Below, piece after piece: positions 8,771-17,720 of a DNA stretch of 64,000 bases (position 1 is the first letter of the stretch; each line of letters starts with the position of its first letter). The notes under the pieces were generated by a model. It saw only the letters and a program-made list of their open reading frames with translations, was not told the origin of the DNA and ran no database searches. The DNA is taken from positions 322,001-386,000 of the forward strand of contig NZ_CP030828.1 in the NCBI RefSeq assembly GCF_003597675.1. The letters are read 5' to 3'. The position numbers and the translations under genes were made by a program. This DNA is from Neorhizobium sp. NCHU2750 (GTDB lineage Bacteria > Pseudomonadota > Alphaproteobacteria > Rhizobiales > Rhizobiaceae).

Positions 8771-9685
8771 ATGAAGAAGACACTGACCGCATTGGCAATC
8801 GCCGTTGCCTCGCTCGCCGCGAGTTCCGCGCTTGCGCAGGACGGCGGCAAGCTGAAGATCGGCATGACGTTCCAGGAAATGAACAACCCTTACTTCGTCT
8901 CGATGAAGGAAGCGCTCGATCAGGCTGCCAAGTCGATCGGCGCGGACGTCGTTGTTACGGATGCCGGGCACGATGTCGCCAAGCAGATTTCCGACGTCGA
9001 AGATATGCTGCAGCAGAAGATCGATATCCTGCTTCTCAACCCGACCGATTCCGCAGGTGTCGAGGCTGCCGTCAACGCGGCCAAGGCGCAGGGCGTGATC
9101 GTCGTCGCCGTCGACGCCAATGCCAGCGGTCCGGTCGACACTTTCGTCGGTTCAAAGAACAAGGACGCCGGGTATCAGTCGTGCCAGGCGCTTGCCAAGT
9201 CGCTGAACGGTGAGGGCGAAGTGGCTATTCTGGACGGTATTCCAGTCGTTCCGATCCTGCAGCGTGTCGAAGGTTGCAAACAAGCCCTCACCGAATTCAA
9301 GGGCATCAAGCTGGTCGACACCCAGAACGGTCGCCAGGATCGCTCGGTCGCGCTTGGCGTCGTCGAAAACATGTTGCAGTCGCATCCCAACCTCAAGGGC
9401 ATCTTCTCCGTCAACGACGGTGGTGCGATGGGCGCTCTGGCTGCAATTCAGGGCTCGGGCCGCGATGTCAAGCTGACCTCGGTCGACGGCGCTCCCGAAG
9501 CGGTGAAGGCGATCGCCGACGGCACGCCCTTCATCGAGACCACTGCCCAGTTCCCGCGCGATCAGGTGCGGGTCGGCCTCGCCATGGCGCTCGCCCAGAA
9601 GTGGGGTGCCCGCGTGGTGCCGAAGGAAGTGCCGATCGACGTTCGCCCCGTTACAAAGGAAAACGCTGCCGGCTTCAGCTGGTAA
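8771..9685 (+). CDS. Ribose-type ABC transporter substrate-binding protein
   Basis: This 304-residue periplasmic binding protein has a clear Sec signal peptide (MKKTLTALAIAVASLAASSA, cut after ALAQ). The mature part follows the RbsB pattern: KIGMTFQEMNNPYFVSMKEAL at its start, DILLLNPTDSAGVEAAVNAAKAQG, VDGAPEAVKAIADG and TTAQFPRDQ. The ATG at 8771 follows GGGAGGAAGACTGAG. It is the first gene of the transporter operon; ATPase and permease follow at 9752 and 11244. The ribitol dehydrogenase and pentulose kinase downstream make a pentitol the probable ligand. Confidence 0.93.
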   Translation: MKKTLTALAIAVASLAASSALAQDGGKLKIGMTFQEMNNPYFVSMKEALDQAAKSIGADVVVTDAGHDVAKQISDVEDMLQQKIDILLLNPTDSAGVEAAVNAAKAQGVIVVAVDANASGPVDTFVGSKNKDAGYQSCQALAKSLNGEGEVAILDGIPVVPILQRVEGCKQALTEFKGIKLVDTQNGRQDRSVALGVVENMLQSHPNLKGIFSVNDGGAMGALAAIQGSGRDVKLTSVDGAPEAVKAIADGTPFIETTAQFPRDQVRVGLAMALAQKWGARVVPKEVPIDVRPVTKENAAGFSW

Positions 9686-9751
9686 GCGCCTCCCGAGCGC
9701 CCTCGCCGAAAGGCGGGGGCGACATTTCCAACAGAAAAGCGGGAGGAACCG

Positions 9752-11254
9752 ATGCTTGAACTGAGCGGCATAAAGAAGAGCTTTGGCAAGATCAAAGTTC
9801 TGCACGGCGTCGATCTCAACGTCCGCGCCGGCGAGGTGCATGCGCTTCTGGGCGAGAACGGTGCCGGGAAGTCGACGCTGATGAAGATCCTGTGCGGGAT
9901 CCTGGCGCCGAGTGAAGGCGAGATCCGGATCAACGGCGAGCTGATGCATTTCAGCGATTATAACGAGGCAATCGACAATGGTATCGGTGTTGTCTTTCAG
10001 GAATTCTCGCTGATCCCGTATCTGAATGCGGTCGAGAACATGTTTCTGGCCCGCGAATTGCGCAATGGCTTGGGTTTCATGAAGCGCGCGGCCATGCGAA
10101 AGCGCGCCGCCGAGATAATCGCCCAATTGGGCATCCACATCCCTCTCGATGTGCCGGTCCGCAACCTTTCGGTCGCCGAACAGCAGTTCGTCGAGATCGC
10201 CAAGGCGCTGGCACTCAACGCCCGTATCCTGGTTCTCGACGAGCCGACGGCGACGCTGACGCCTGCCGAGGTAGAGCATCTGTTCGCCGTGATGCGGAGC
10301 CTGCGCAGCCAGGGCGTGGCGATCATCTTCATTTCGCATCACCTAGAGGAGATCTTCGAGATCTGCGACCGCATCACTGTGCTGCGGGACGGCGAATTTG
10401 TCGGCTCCTGTGATGTCGTCGAGGTCGATCAGGCGCAGCTCGTCGAGATGATGGTCGGGCGTCGGATCGAGAACAGCTTTCCTCCGAAGCCCGTGATCCC
10501 GGCCGAGGCCGCGACCGTTCTGGACGTCTCGGAGGTCCAGCTTGCCAAGGGTGGCCCGGTATCGAATTTCAAGCTTCGTGCCGGGGAGATCCTTGGATTT
10601 GCGGGCCTCGTCGGCTCCGGGCGGACGGAAACGGTCCTTGCCATGCTCGGGGCCTACCCGGCCGCAAGCTGCAAAGTCTCGATGAACGGGGTGTCGATAC
10701 GTTTCCGCGATCCATCCGACGCCCTCGCTGCGGGAATAGGTTTGCTGCCCGAGAGCCGCAAGGAACAGGGCCTGATCACCAGCTTCCCGATCCTCCAGAA
10801 CGTCTCGCTCAACAATTACGACAAATATCTCTTCGGCCATCTGTTCATCAATCGCAGCAGGGAGCTGGAAGATACGCGGATTGCCATGCAGAAGGTTCGC
10901 GTCAAGGCGCAAAGTCCTCATACGCGGGTTGATACGCTATCCGGCGGCAACCAGCAGAAGGTCGTGATCGCCCGCTGGCTCAATCACAACATGAAGGTGC
11001 TGATCTTCGACGAGCCCACGCGCGGTATCGACGTCGGGGCAAAGACCGAAATTTATCAGCTCATGCGCGAATTCACGGGGCAGGGCTACTCCATCATCAT
11101 GATTTCATCGGAACTGCCGGAAGTCGTCGGCATGTCCGATCGGGTCTGCGTCTTCCGCTCCGGCGGCATCGTGGCGACCGTAGAAGGTGCCGCGGTCACT
11201 TCGGAAGAAATCATGACCCATGCAACAACCGGGAGGACAAGACATGTCGCATGA
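9752..11254 (+). CDS. Ribose-type ABC transporter ATP-binding protein (tandem ATPase)
   Basis: This 500-residue RbsA/XylG-like protein has two fused nucleotide-binding domains. The first has Walker [10 protein letters not shown], a signature near [16 protein letters not shown] and Walker [10 protein letters not shown]. The second has the usual degenerate Walker A (GLVGSGRTE), a perfect signature [15 protein letters not shown] and Walker [17 protein letters not shown]. It would energise import by the permease at 11244, whose start codon lies inside the end of this gene (overlap of 11 bases). Confidence 0.95.
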   Translation: MLELSGIKKSFGKIKVLHGVDLNVRAGEVHALLGENGAGKSTLMKILCGILAPSEGEIRINGELMHFSDYNEAIDNGIGVVFQEFSLIPYLNAVENMFLARELRNGLGFMKRAAMRKRAAEIIAQLGIHIPLDVPVRNLSVAEQQFVEIAKALALNARILVLDEPTATLTPAEVEHLFAVMRSLRSQGVAIIFISHHLEEIFEICDRITVLRDGEFVGSCDVVEVDQAQLVEMMVGRRIENSFPPKPVIPAEAATVLDVSEVQLAKGGPVSNFKLRAGEILGFAGLVGSGRTETVLAMLGAYPAASCKVSMNGVSIRFRDPSDALAAGIGLLPESRKEQGLITSFPILQNVSLNNYDKYLFGHLFINRSRELEDTRIAMQKVRVKAQSPHTRVDTLSGGNQQKVVIARWLNHNMKVLIFDEPTRGIDVGAKTEIYQLMREFTGQGYSIIMISSELPEVVGMSDRVCVFRSGGIVATVEGAAVTSEEIMTHATTGRTRHVA

Positions 11255-12230
11255 TGCGGAAGCTATAACCGGTGCAGGCGCGGAAACGTCCGCCACACCA
11301 ATCTGGAAGTCGATCATTCACTCGCCTCTGGCACTGCCTCTGGCGGGCCTGATCGTTGTCTCGATCCTGATGGGCTTTGCCTCTGACAACTTCTTCTCGG
11401 TGTCCAACATCCTCAATGTGCTGAGGCAGGTCTCGATCGTCGCCATTCTGGCAGTCGGCATGACTTTTGTGATCCTGACGGGTGGCATCGATCTCTCCGT
11501 CGGCGCGGTTATGGCCCTGGCGGGCACGATGGCTGCAGGTCTGACGGTGAATTTCGGCATGCCGGGCGCTGCTGCGCTTCTGGCCAGCGTGATCATTGCG
11601 ATCGGGCTCGGGCTCTTCAACGGCCTTCTCGTCGCATGGGGGCGCATGCCGGCGATCATCGTGACACTTGCCACGATGGGCATCGCTCGCGGCGCCGGCC
11701 TGATCTATTCCGGCGGTTACCCGATTTCCGGCCTGCCGTCGTGGATCTCCTGGTTCGGCATTGGCCGGATCGGCATCATCCCCGTGCCGGTCATCGCAAT
11801 GGTCATCATCTACGCGCTGGCATGGTTGCTTCTGGAGCGAACCCCCTTCGGCCGTCATGTTTATGCGATCGGCGGCAACGAGATGGCAGCAAGACTTTCG
11901 GGCGTGAAGACCGGGCGGATCAAGCTTGCTGTCTATGCGATTTCCGGCCTCACCTCGGGATTGGCCGCAATCATCCTGACGGGGCGCCTGATGTCCGGCC
12001 AGCCCAATGCCGGCGTGGGCTTCGAGCTCGATGCCATTGCTGCCGTGGTTCTCGGCGGCACGGCGATCGCCGGCGGCCGGGGGCTGATCATCGGTACGCT
12101 GATCGGTGCCATCCTGCTCGGCATCCTGAATAACGGCCTCAACCTCATGGGTATCAACCCGTACCTGCAGGACATCATCCGCGGCTTCATCATTCTTCTT
12201 GCCATCTACATCGCCCGCGAGTGGCGCTGA
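11244..12230 (+). CDS. Ribose-type ABC transporter permease
   Basis: This 328-residue RbsC-like inner-membrane protein has about nine to ten helices. Family hallmarks are [23 protein letters not shown], a central ATMGIARG and the C-terminal [10 protein letters not shown]...[14 protein letters not shown] chose the ATG at 11244 because GGGAGGACAAGAC precedes it. An ATG at 11220 in the same frame would need a longer overlap with the ATPase gene and has no better ribosome site. Confidence 0.93.
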   Translation: MSHDAEAITGAGAETSATPIWKSIIHSPLALPLAGLIVVSILMGFASDNFFSVSNILNVLRQVSIVAILAVGMTFVILTGGIDLSVGAVMALAGTMAAGLTVNFGMPGAAALLASVIIAIGLGLFNGLLVAWGRMPAIIVTLATMGIARGAGLIYSGGYPISGLPSWISWFGIGRIGIIPVPVIAMVIIYALAWLLLERTPFGRHVYAIGGNEMAARLSGVKTGRIKLAVYAISGLTSGLAAIILTGRLMSGQPNAGVGFELDAIAAVVLGGTAIAGGRGLIIGTLIGAILLGILNNGLNLMGINPYLQDIIRGFIILLAIYIAREWR

Positions 12231-12271
12231 ACGAACCCTATTCTCGTCTCACAAAAATCAGGAGAAAATGC

Positions 12272-13003
12272 ATGTCTCAATCGCTGGAAGGCAAGATTGC
12301 CGTCATCACGGGCGCAGCTTCGGGGATCGGTCTTGCGACCACCGAAAAACTGCTCGCCAACGGCTGCACGGTGGTCATGGTCGACTGGAACGAGAAGGCA
12401 TTGAACGAGCTTGTCGCCAAGTTTGGAAAAAATGCCGTCGCTCAGGTGACCAACCTCCTCGACGCCGAAAGCTGTGCCGCGATGGTGCCGGAAATCCTGG
12501 CAAAAGTCGGCCATATAGACATCCTCTATTGCAATGCCGGAACCTATATCGGCGGCGATCTGGCGGACACGACGGCTGAGGCGATCGACAAGATGCTCAA
12601 TCTCAACGTCAACGCAGTGATGAAGAACGTCCATGCGGTCGTGCCTCACATGAGCGAGCGAAAGACGGGCGATATCATCGTGACATGCTCGATCGCCGGG
12701 CATTTCCCCACCTATTGGGAGCCCGTCTATGCCGGTTCGAAATGGGCCGTCACCTGCTTCGTTCAGACCATGCGCCGGCAGATGATCCCGCATGGCGTGC
12801 GCGTCGCCCAGGTCTCGCCCGGCCCGGTGGTTTCGGCACTCCTCGCCGACTGGCCGGAGGAAAACCTGCGCAAGGCCAAGGAATCCGGCAGCCTGATCGA
12901 CCCGAGCGAAGTCGCCGATGCTGTCGAATATATCCTGACGCGCAATCGTAACGTCACGATCCGCGACATGCTGGTCCTGCCGACGAATTTCGATCGCGTC
13001 TGA
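12272..13003 (+). CDS. Ribitol 2-dehydrogenase-like short-chain dehydrogenase
   Basis: This 243-residue classical SDR has a cofactor motif GAASGIG at 14-20, an NAG segment (YCNAGTYIG), the active-site Ser in CSIAGHF and a YxxxK pair in YAGSK. Blocks such as PTYWEPVYAGSKWAV, FVQTMRRQM and PGPVVSALLADWP follow the pattern I recall for Klebsiella ribitol 2-dehydrogenase, which oxidises ribitol to D-ribulose with NAD. A strong AGGAGAAA ribosome site precedes the ATG. It sits between the transporter and a pentulose kinase that would take D-ribulose, which supports the call. Another pentitol or hexitol is possible. Confidence 0.82.
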   Translation: MSQSLEGKIAVITGAASGIGLATTEKLLANGCTVVMVDWNEKALNELVAKFGKNAVAQVTNLLDAESCAAMVPEILAKVGHIDILYCNAGTYIGGDLADTTAEAIDKMLNLNVNAVMKNVHAVVPHMSERKTGDIIVTCSIAGHFPTYWEPVYAGSKWAVTCFVQTMRRQMIPHGVRVAQVSPGPVVSALLADWPEENLRKAKESGSLIDPSEVADAVEYILTRNRNVTIRDMLVLPTNFDRV

Positions 13004-13080
13004 CAGGTTAAGATGAGCGATCGCCGCGTTCGCGCCCGCCGGGTGCGATGCGGCGGTCCGAAGCATACCGGAAGGGTGAC

Positions 13081-14715
13081 ATGGAAACCTATTTTATCGG
13101 CGTGGATGTGGGTACGGGGTCGGCGCGGGCGGGCGTATTCGATCGGAGCGGCGCCATGCTGGCCTCGGCCAAGCACGATCTTCTCATCTTCCGCGACGAC
13201 CATGGACATGTGGAGCAGTCGAGCGCGCAGATTTGGGCTTCGGTATGCGCAGCAGTGCGCGATGCTGTTTCTGCGAGCGCTATAGATCCTTCCGCGATTG
13301 TGGGTCTCGGCTTCGACGCGACCTGCTCACTGGTGGTTCAGGGTGCCGTGGCCGGCGTGGGGGATCCCCGACATCCCGAGCGTGACGTCATCGTCTGGAT
13401 GGACCATAGGGCGATCGGACAGGCGCAACGGATCAACGCCACCCACCATCCCGTGCTCTCCTATGTCGGCGGTATCATTTCGCCGGAAATGGAAACTCCG
13501 AAACTGCTCTGGCTGCGCGAGAACATGCCGGCGGTCTATGATAGTGCAGAGAATTTCTTCGACCTGACCGATTTCCTCACCTGGAAGGCGACCGGTTCGC
13601 TCGACCGATCCTCCTGCACGGTGACATGCAAATGGACCTATCTCGCGCATGAAGATCGATGGGACGAGGGCTATTTCCGACAGATCGGCCTGGGCGATCT
13701 CGCGGATGAAGGTTTCCGCCGCATCGGAGCGAATGTCGTGCATCCGGCGACGCCGGTTGGACAGGGGCTCCGTCCTGAGGCTGCGGCCGAGATGAACCTG
13801 AAGACCGGGATTGCGGTCGGCGCCGGGTTGATCGACGCCCATGCTGGCGGGGTCGGGACCGTTGCCGCGCGTGGCGGAACCGAGGATGCGGCCGCCTGCC
13901 TTGGTTATGTATTCGGTACATCGTCCTGCACGATGACGACGACGGCCGAACCGAAATTCGTGCCGGGCGTCTGGGGACCCTATTATTCGGCGATGGTGCC
14001 CGGCATGTGGCTCAACGAAGGTGGCCAATCCGCGGCCGGGGCTGCAATCGACCGGCTGCTTGGCCTCCATCCCGCCGTGCAGGAGGCGCGCGAAGAGGCC
14101 GCGCGCGAAAAATTGGGCTTGCCGCAATGGCTGGCGCAGCGGGCTCTGTCTTCTGCCGAAAATGCATCTGCAGCCGTTCTTCTGGCAGGCCAGATGATGG
14201 TCGTGCCGGAATTCCTCGGCAATCGCGCGCCCTTCGCCGACCCCGCGGCACGCGCGGTGGTGATGGGGCTCGGAATGGAAGCCGGGATTGACAGTCTCGT
14301 TGCACTTTATATCGCCGGCTTGTGCGGTCTCGGATACGGTCTGAGACAGATCATTGATACACAGGCGGATAACGGCGTCACCATTTCGACGATCTCGGTA
14401 TCGGGCGGTGCCGGCACGCATCCGCTGACCCGCCAGTTGCTGGCGGATACAACGGGAACTCCGGTGGAAGTGACCGATTGCCCAGAGCCGGTGCTGCTGG
14501 GATCTGCAATGCTGGCGGCTGTTGCCTCGGGTGCCTATCCGGATCTGCAATCGGCGATGCCTTCGATGTCTGCCGTGGCAGGACGTGCCGAGCCCGCCAC
14601 CGGTGCGATCCGTGCCCTTCACGACAGCCGTTATCAGGCTTTTCTCAAGACGCAGGCGCTTGCCCGCGACATTCGTAACGATATCGAACCGCTGCTTGCG
14701 GCAGCAGTTTCTTGA
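13081..14715 (+). CDS. FGGY-family pentulose kinase (probable D-ribulokinase)
   Basis: This 544-residue sugar kinase has both FGGY domains. The N-terminal ATPase fold starts YFIGVDVGTGSARAGVF and continues with GLGFDATCSLV and IVWMDHRA. The C-terminal domain has GAGLIDAHAGGVGT, YVFGTSSCTM, the glycine-rich MWLNEGGQSAAG and the FGGY signature region near VSGGAGTHPLTRQLLADTTG. The ILNEGGQS/DAHAGG pattern is shared with D-ribulokinase-type FGGY enzymes. It would phosphorylate D-ribulose (or another pentulose) at C5 to feed the pentose phosphate pathway. The ATG at 13081 is used; the open frame begins earlier without a good start. Confidence 0.87.
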   Translation: METYFIGVDVGTGSARAGVFDRSGAMLASAKHDLLIFRDDHGHVEQSSAQIWASVCAAVRDAVSASAIDPSAIVGLGFDATCSLVVQGAVAGVGDPRHPERDVIVWMDHRAIGQAQRINATHHPVLSYVGGIISPEMETPKLLWLRENMPAVYDSAENFFDLTDFLTWKATGSLDRSSCTVTCKWTYLAHEDRWDEGYFRQIGLGDLADEGFRRIGANVVHPATPVGQGLRPEAAAEMNLKTGIAVGAGLIDAHAGGVGTVAARGGTEDAAACLGYVFGTSSCTMTTTAEPKFVPGVWGPYYSAMVPGMWLNEGGQSAAGAAIDRLLGLHPAVQEAREEAAREKLGLPQWLAQRALSSAENASAAVLLAGQMMVVPEFLGNRAPFADPAARAVVMGLGMEAGIDSLVALYIAGLCGLGYGLRQIIDTQADNGVTISTISVSGGAGTHPLTRQLLADTTGTPVEVTDCPEPVLLGSAMLAAVASGAYPDLQSAMPSMSAVAGRAEPATGAIRALHDSRYQAFLKTQALARDIRNDIEPLLAAAVS

Positions 14716-14753
14716 ACAGCAACATCAGAGGTTCGTCCTCGGGAGGAAAGAGA

Positions 14754-15479
14754 ATGCAGTTTTCGGGGCAATCCGTCATCATCACGGGAGCGGGCAAGGG
14801 GATCGGCCGGGCCTGTGCACAGGTCATGGCAGCGCGCGGCGCCGAAGTTATAGCGCTGACGCGCACGAAGGCCGACTTGGAGAGCCTTCATGAGGAGATC
14901 GGTGGCCGCTCGATCCAGGTCGATCTTTCCGACCCCGCCGCGACGCGCAAGGCGATGGCGGAGGCAGGGACTGCCGACTATCTGATCAATAGTGCCGGTA
15001 TCAATGTGCTGGAGTCGAGCTTCGACATGACCGAAGCCGGCTACGAGGCGGTGATGGGCATCAATCTGCGTGCCGCGCTGATCACCTGCCAGGAATTCGG
15101 GCGTGCGCGCGTCGCTGCAGGGGGGGGCGGCGCGATCGTCAACATTACGTCCATCGCCGGCCATCGCGGCTTTGCCGAGCACCTCTGCTATGCGGCTTCG
15201 AAGGCCGGGCTGGAAGGTGCTACGCGGGTGCTGGCCAAGGAATTCGGGCCGCACGGTATCCGCGTCAACGCCGTTGCGCCGACGATCACTCTGACCGAAC
15301 TTGCGCTTGCCGCCTGGAGCGATCCGGCCAAGTCCGAACCGATGATGGTGCGTCACCCGATCGGTCGTTTCGCTGAGGTTGATGATGTGGCACGAACCAT
15401 CGCGATGTTGTTGTCACCTGATACGGCGATGGTCAACGGTGCGGTGATCAATGTCGATGGTGGGTTTCTCGCTGTATAG
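14754..15479 (+). CDS. L-xylulose reductase-like (DCXR-like) short-chain dehydrogenase
   Basis: This 241-residue SDR has GAGKGIGRA as cofactor site, NSAGI, an active-site Ser in NITSIAGHRG and YAASK. The run of SRT-like RTKADLESLHEE, VNAVAPTITLTELALAAWSDPAKSEPMMVRHPIGRFAEVDDV parallels dicarbonyl/L-xylulose reductases (WSDPxK, IPLGKFAEV), which interconvert xylitol and L-xylulose with NADP(H). GGGAGGAAAGAGA precedes the ATG. It is the last gene of the pentitol operon, 38 bases after the kinase, and probably widens the range of pentitols handled. Confidence 0.78.
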   Translation: MQFSGQSVIITGAGKGIGRACAQVMAARGAEVIALTRTKADLESLHEEIGGRSIQVDLSDPAATRKAMAEAGTADYLINSAGINVLESSFDMTEAGYEAVMGINLRAALITCQEFGRARVAAGGGGAIVNITSIAGHRGFAEHLCYAASKAGLEGATRVLAKEFGPHGIRVNAVAPTITLTELALAAWSDPAKSEPMMVRHPIGRFAEVDDVARTIAMLLSPDTAMVNGAVINVDGGFLAV

Positions 15480-16175
15480 GCAACCTTGCACAGGAAATCA
15501 TTGAGACCTGGGCCTTCTGTCTGCCCTTAGGCCATGCCGAATTGGTGTCATCCCCGACGCAAGTGCGGCTTGATCAGCGCTGCATTGATGAGTTTTAGGC
15601 GGCCCTGAGATTTCGAACCCCCAGCATGGCGAAAAGTCTCGCGCATCTCCTGCTCAGCCTTTGGTATTGAGCAGGATTATGAGCCTGCGAGTGCCAGAGA
15701 TCGCTTCATCACCCTTGTTCGCGATCTGTTTTGCAAGATCGAGAAGCTCTTCGGCAACCTGAGGCCGATAGGGTACAAGCGCGTATATCTTTTGACGGGA
15801 AGGTATTTGCTCGCGCGCGCAAGAGTTTTCCTTCCGTACGCGCTTCGTGACATTCCGGACCCATCGCAGGCAATTTGGCGCTTGCGCCTGGCTGAATTGT
15901 ATATACTTTATCGACCTGCATTATCATTTTCTCGCGCTTGGAGAAGGCGTCTTGTTGATGAACGGCAATCAGGTCGACGATGTTTTCCGGCAAGTTGGTG
16001 CAGCGCTCGTCGATTGTTTGCGCAGATCATCGCGATGTCGCGAAAGGTTATTTGTCCGAGGAAGGCGGGAGGCCAACGGCCGCGCTCTTGGGGTGCCTCA
16101 AGGCGGCCGCTGGGCGGCTGACATCGCCTGTATCTCAACTTCCTGCCTAGGTCGTCTTACGCTCAGGATCTCGCC
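15480..16175. other. Intergenic region upstream of the sulfatase gene
   Basis: I could identify no gene in these 696 bases. On the minus strand one frame stays open from about 15983 to a TGA near 15667 and ends in a protein-like run (PYRPQVAEELLDLAKQIAN...). It has no ATG, GTG or TTG start, so it could be a decayed gene end or chance. A TGTATATAC element at 15898-15906 lies in an AT-rich pocket and is listed separately. The sulfatase ATG at 16176 has no strong ribosome site. Confidence 0.4.
15896..15909 (+). promoter_or_regulatory. Candidate HutC/GntR-type operator upstream of sulfatase
   Basis: The sequence ATTGTATATACTTT matches 11 of 14 positions of the palindromic centre ATTGTCTATACAAT at 28143-28156. 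It is related to a copy at 29287-29300 before the ABC-ATPase/HutC-type regulator/FGE operon. It lies about 270 bases upstream of the sulfatase start. The role is inferred only from recurrence and the known TGTATA-type sites of HutC regulators. Confidence 0.4.
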
Positions 16176-17624
16176 ATGAACAAAGCCAGGAATTTTCTCG
16201 TCATCATGTCAGACGAGCATCAATCCAGGGCGATGGGCTGCGCCGGGCATCCCTTCGTACAAACGCCCAATCTCGACCGTCTGGCGGCGAGAGGAACGCG
16301 GTTTTCGAAGGCATACACGCCGTCGCCGATCTGTGTTCCTGCGCGAGCAAGCTTCGCGACCGGAAAATACACGCATCAGAACCGGATGTGGGACAATGCC
16401 ATGCCCTATGATGGCTCGATCCCGACCTGGGGCCATGCGCTGCAAAACGAGGGTGTCGCAGTCGAGTCGATCGGCAAGCTTCATTATCGGTCTACGGAGG
16501 ATTCGAACGGCTTCGATGCCGAACATATCCCGATGATGGTTGCGAACGGCGTGGGCATGGTCTGGGCTTTGGTCCGTGACGAAGAACATCGGCTCACCGG
16601 ATTCAAGAACATGCTCGGTGATTATATCGGCCCGGGCACGAGCAGCTACACCGATTATGATGCTGCTATCTCGGAGCGGGCGGTGGCGTGGCTAGAGCAA
16701 CAGGCAGCCGCGGGGGATGACCGGCCGTGGTGCCTGTATGTTGGCCTTGTTGCCCCCCACTTTCCATTGGTTACTCCGCAGGAATTCTACGACCTTTATC
16801 CGCACACTGCCTTGCCGCCGACGAAGCTCAATCCCAAGGACAGTTATGTGCAGCACCCATGGGTCAAGAAGCGCACGGCACAGTTTGACAGCGAGGCCGA
16901 TTTCCAGACACCGGATGACCGGCTGACGGCCATGGCCAGCTATTACGGTCTTTGCAGCTGGCTCGATCATAATGTCGGGAAGATCCTCGACACGCTGGAA
17001 CGTACCGGACTGATAGAGACTACGACGGTCGCCTATACATCTGACCATGGCGAGAATCTCGGTGCGCGCGGGCTTTGGGGCAAGTCGGCTCTCTATGAAG
17101 AGAGCGTGTCGATACCGATGATCATTGCGGGGCCGGGTATACCTGCCGGCGTTTGCCAAACACCAGTCAATCTGATTGATCTTTCTTCGACGATCGCATC
17201 CTATTTCGGCGGCGGACTTGAAGGCTCGCCCACGGCATCGTTGATCGGTCTTGCCCAGAGCGAAGACGATCCGGATCGTGTGGCCTTCAGCGAATTTCAT
17301 GCCGCAGGTTCAGTGTCCGGCGCCTTCATGATCCGGAAGGGGCGCTGCAAATATCACCATTATGTCGGTTTCGATCCGGAATTGTTCGACCTTGAAGACG
17401 ACCCGGAAGAACTGACGGATCTGGCCGGCGATCCGGCTCATTCCGGCGTCATTCACCTGATGCAGCAGGAACTCGCAAAGATCTGCGATCCGGATGCGAC
17501 CAACGCGCTCGCCTTCGACGACCAGCACCGGATGATCGAGCGTTTTGGTGGCCGTGATGCGGTCTTGAAGATTGGCGTGCCAAAGCCGGGAGGATCAAGC
17601 GCCACTCCTCCTCCAAAGGCATGA
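16176..17624 (+). CDS. Type I (formylglycine) sulfatase
   Basis: This 482-residue member of the alkaline-phosphatase superfamily sulfatases starts MNKARNFLVIMSDEHQSRAM, with metal ligands near Asp13. It carries the sulfatase signature CxPxR as C53-VPAR in PSPICVPARASFATGKYTH. Cys53 would be oxidised to formylglycine, the catalytic nucleophile. Further metal and substrate motifs are GKLHYR, APHFPLVTP and TSDHGENLG. There is no signal peptide, so it acts in the cytoplasm on an imported sulfate ester. A formylglycine-generating enzyme lies at 31939-32907 in the same region. Phosphonate monoester hydrolases share this fold and cannot be excluded. The substrate is unknown; it lacks the features I associate with choline sulfatase. 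Confidence 0.88.
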   Translation: MNKARNFLVIMSDEHQSRAMGCAGHPFVQTPNLDRLAARGTRFSKAYTPSPICVPARASFATGKYTHQNRMWDNAMPYDGSIPTWGHALQNEGVAVESIGKLHYRSTEDSNGFDAEHIPMMVANGVGMVWALVRDEEHRLTGFKNMLGDYIGPGTSSYTDYDAAISERAVAWLEQQAAAGDDRPWCLYVGLVAPHFPLVTPQEFYDLYPHTALPPTKLNPKDSYVQHPWVKKRTAQFDSEADFQTPDDRLTAMASYYGLCSWLDHNVGKILDTLERTGLIETTTVAYTSDHGENLGARGLWGKSALYEESVSIPMIIAGPGIPAGVCQTPVNLIDLSSTIASYFGGGLEGSPTASLIGLAQSEDDPDRVAFSEFHAAGSVSGAFMIRKGRCKYHHYVGFDPELFDLEDDPEELTDLAGDPAHSGVIHLMQQELAKICDPDATNALAFDDQHRMIERFGGRDAVLKIGVPKPGGSSATPPPKA

Positions 17625-17720
17625 ACCTGCCCGCAAGATGTTGTCATACGGGCGCGTGCAGGCCGTTCGAATTGCCTTCTACCAAGGCATTATTCCCTTT
17701 CCAGTCAGAGGTTTCGACAG

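Noticed and set aside
9152-10342. 396-codon minus-strand frame across the binding-protein/ATPase junction
   Set aside because: It spans two well-supported plus-strand genes of one operon and resembles no protein family.
13327-14622. 431-codon open frame on the minus strand opposite the FGGY kinase gene
   Set aside because: It is a low-complexity shadow of GC-rich codons in the kinase gene, with no ribosome site or recognisable domain, while the plus strand encodes a full FGGY kinase.
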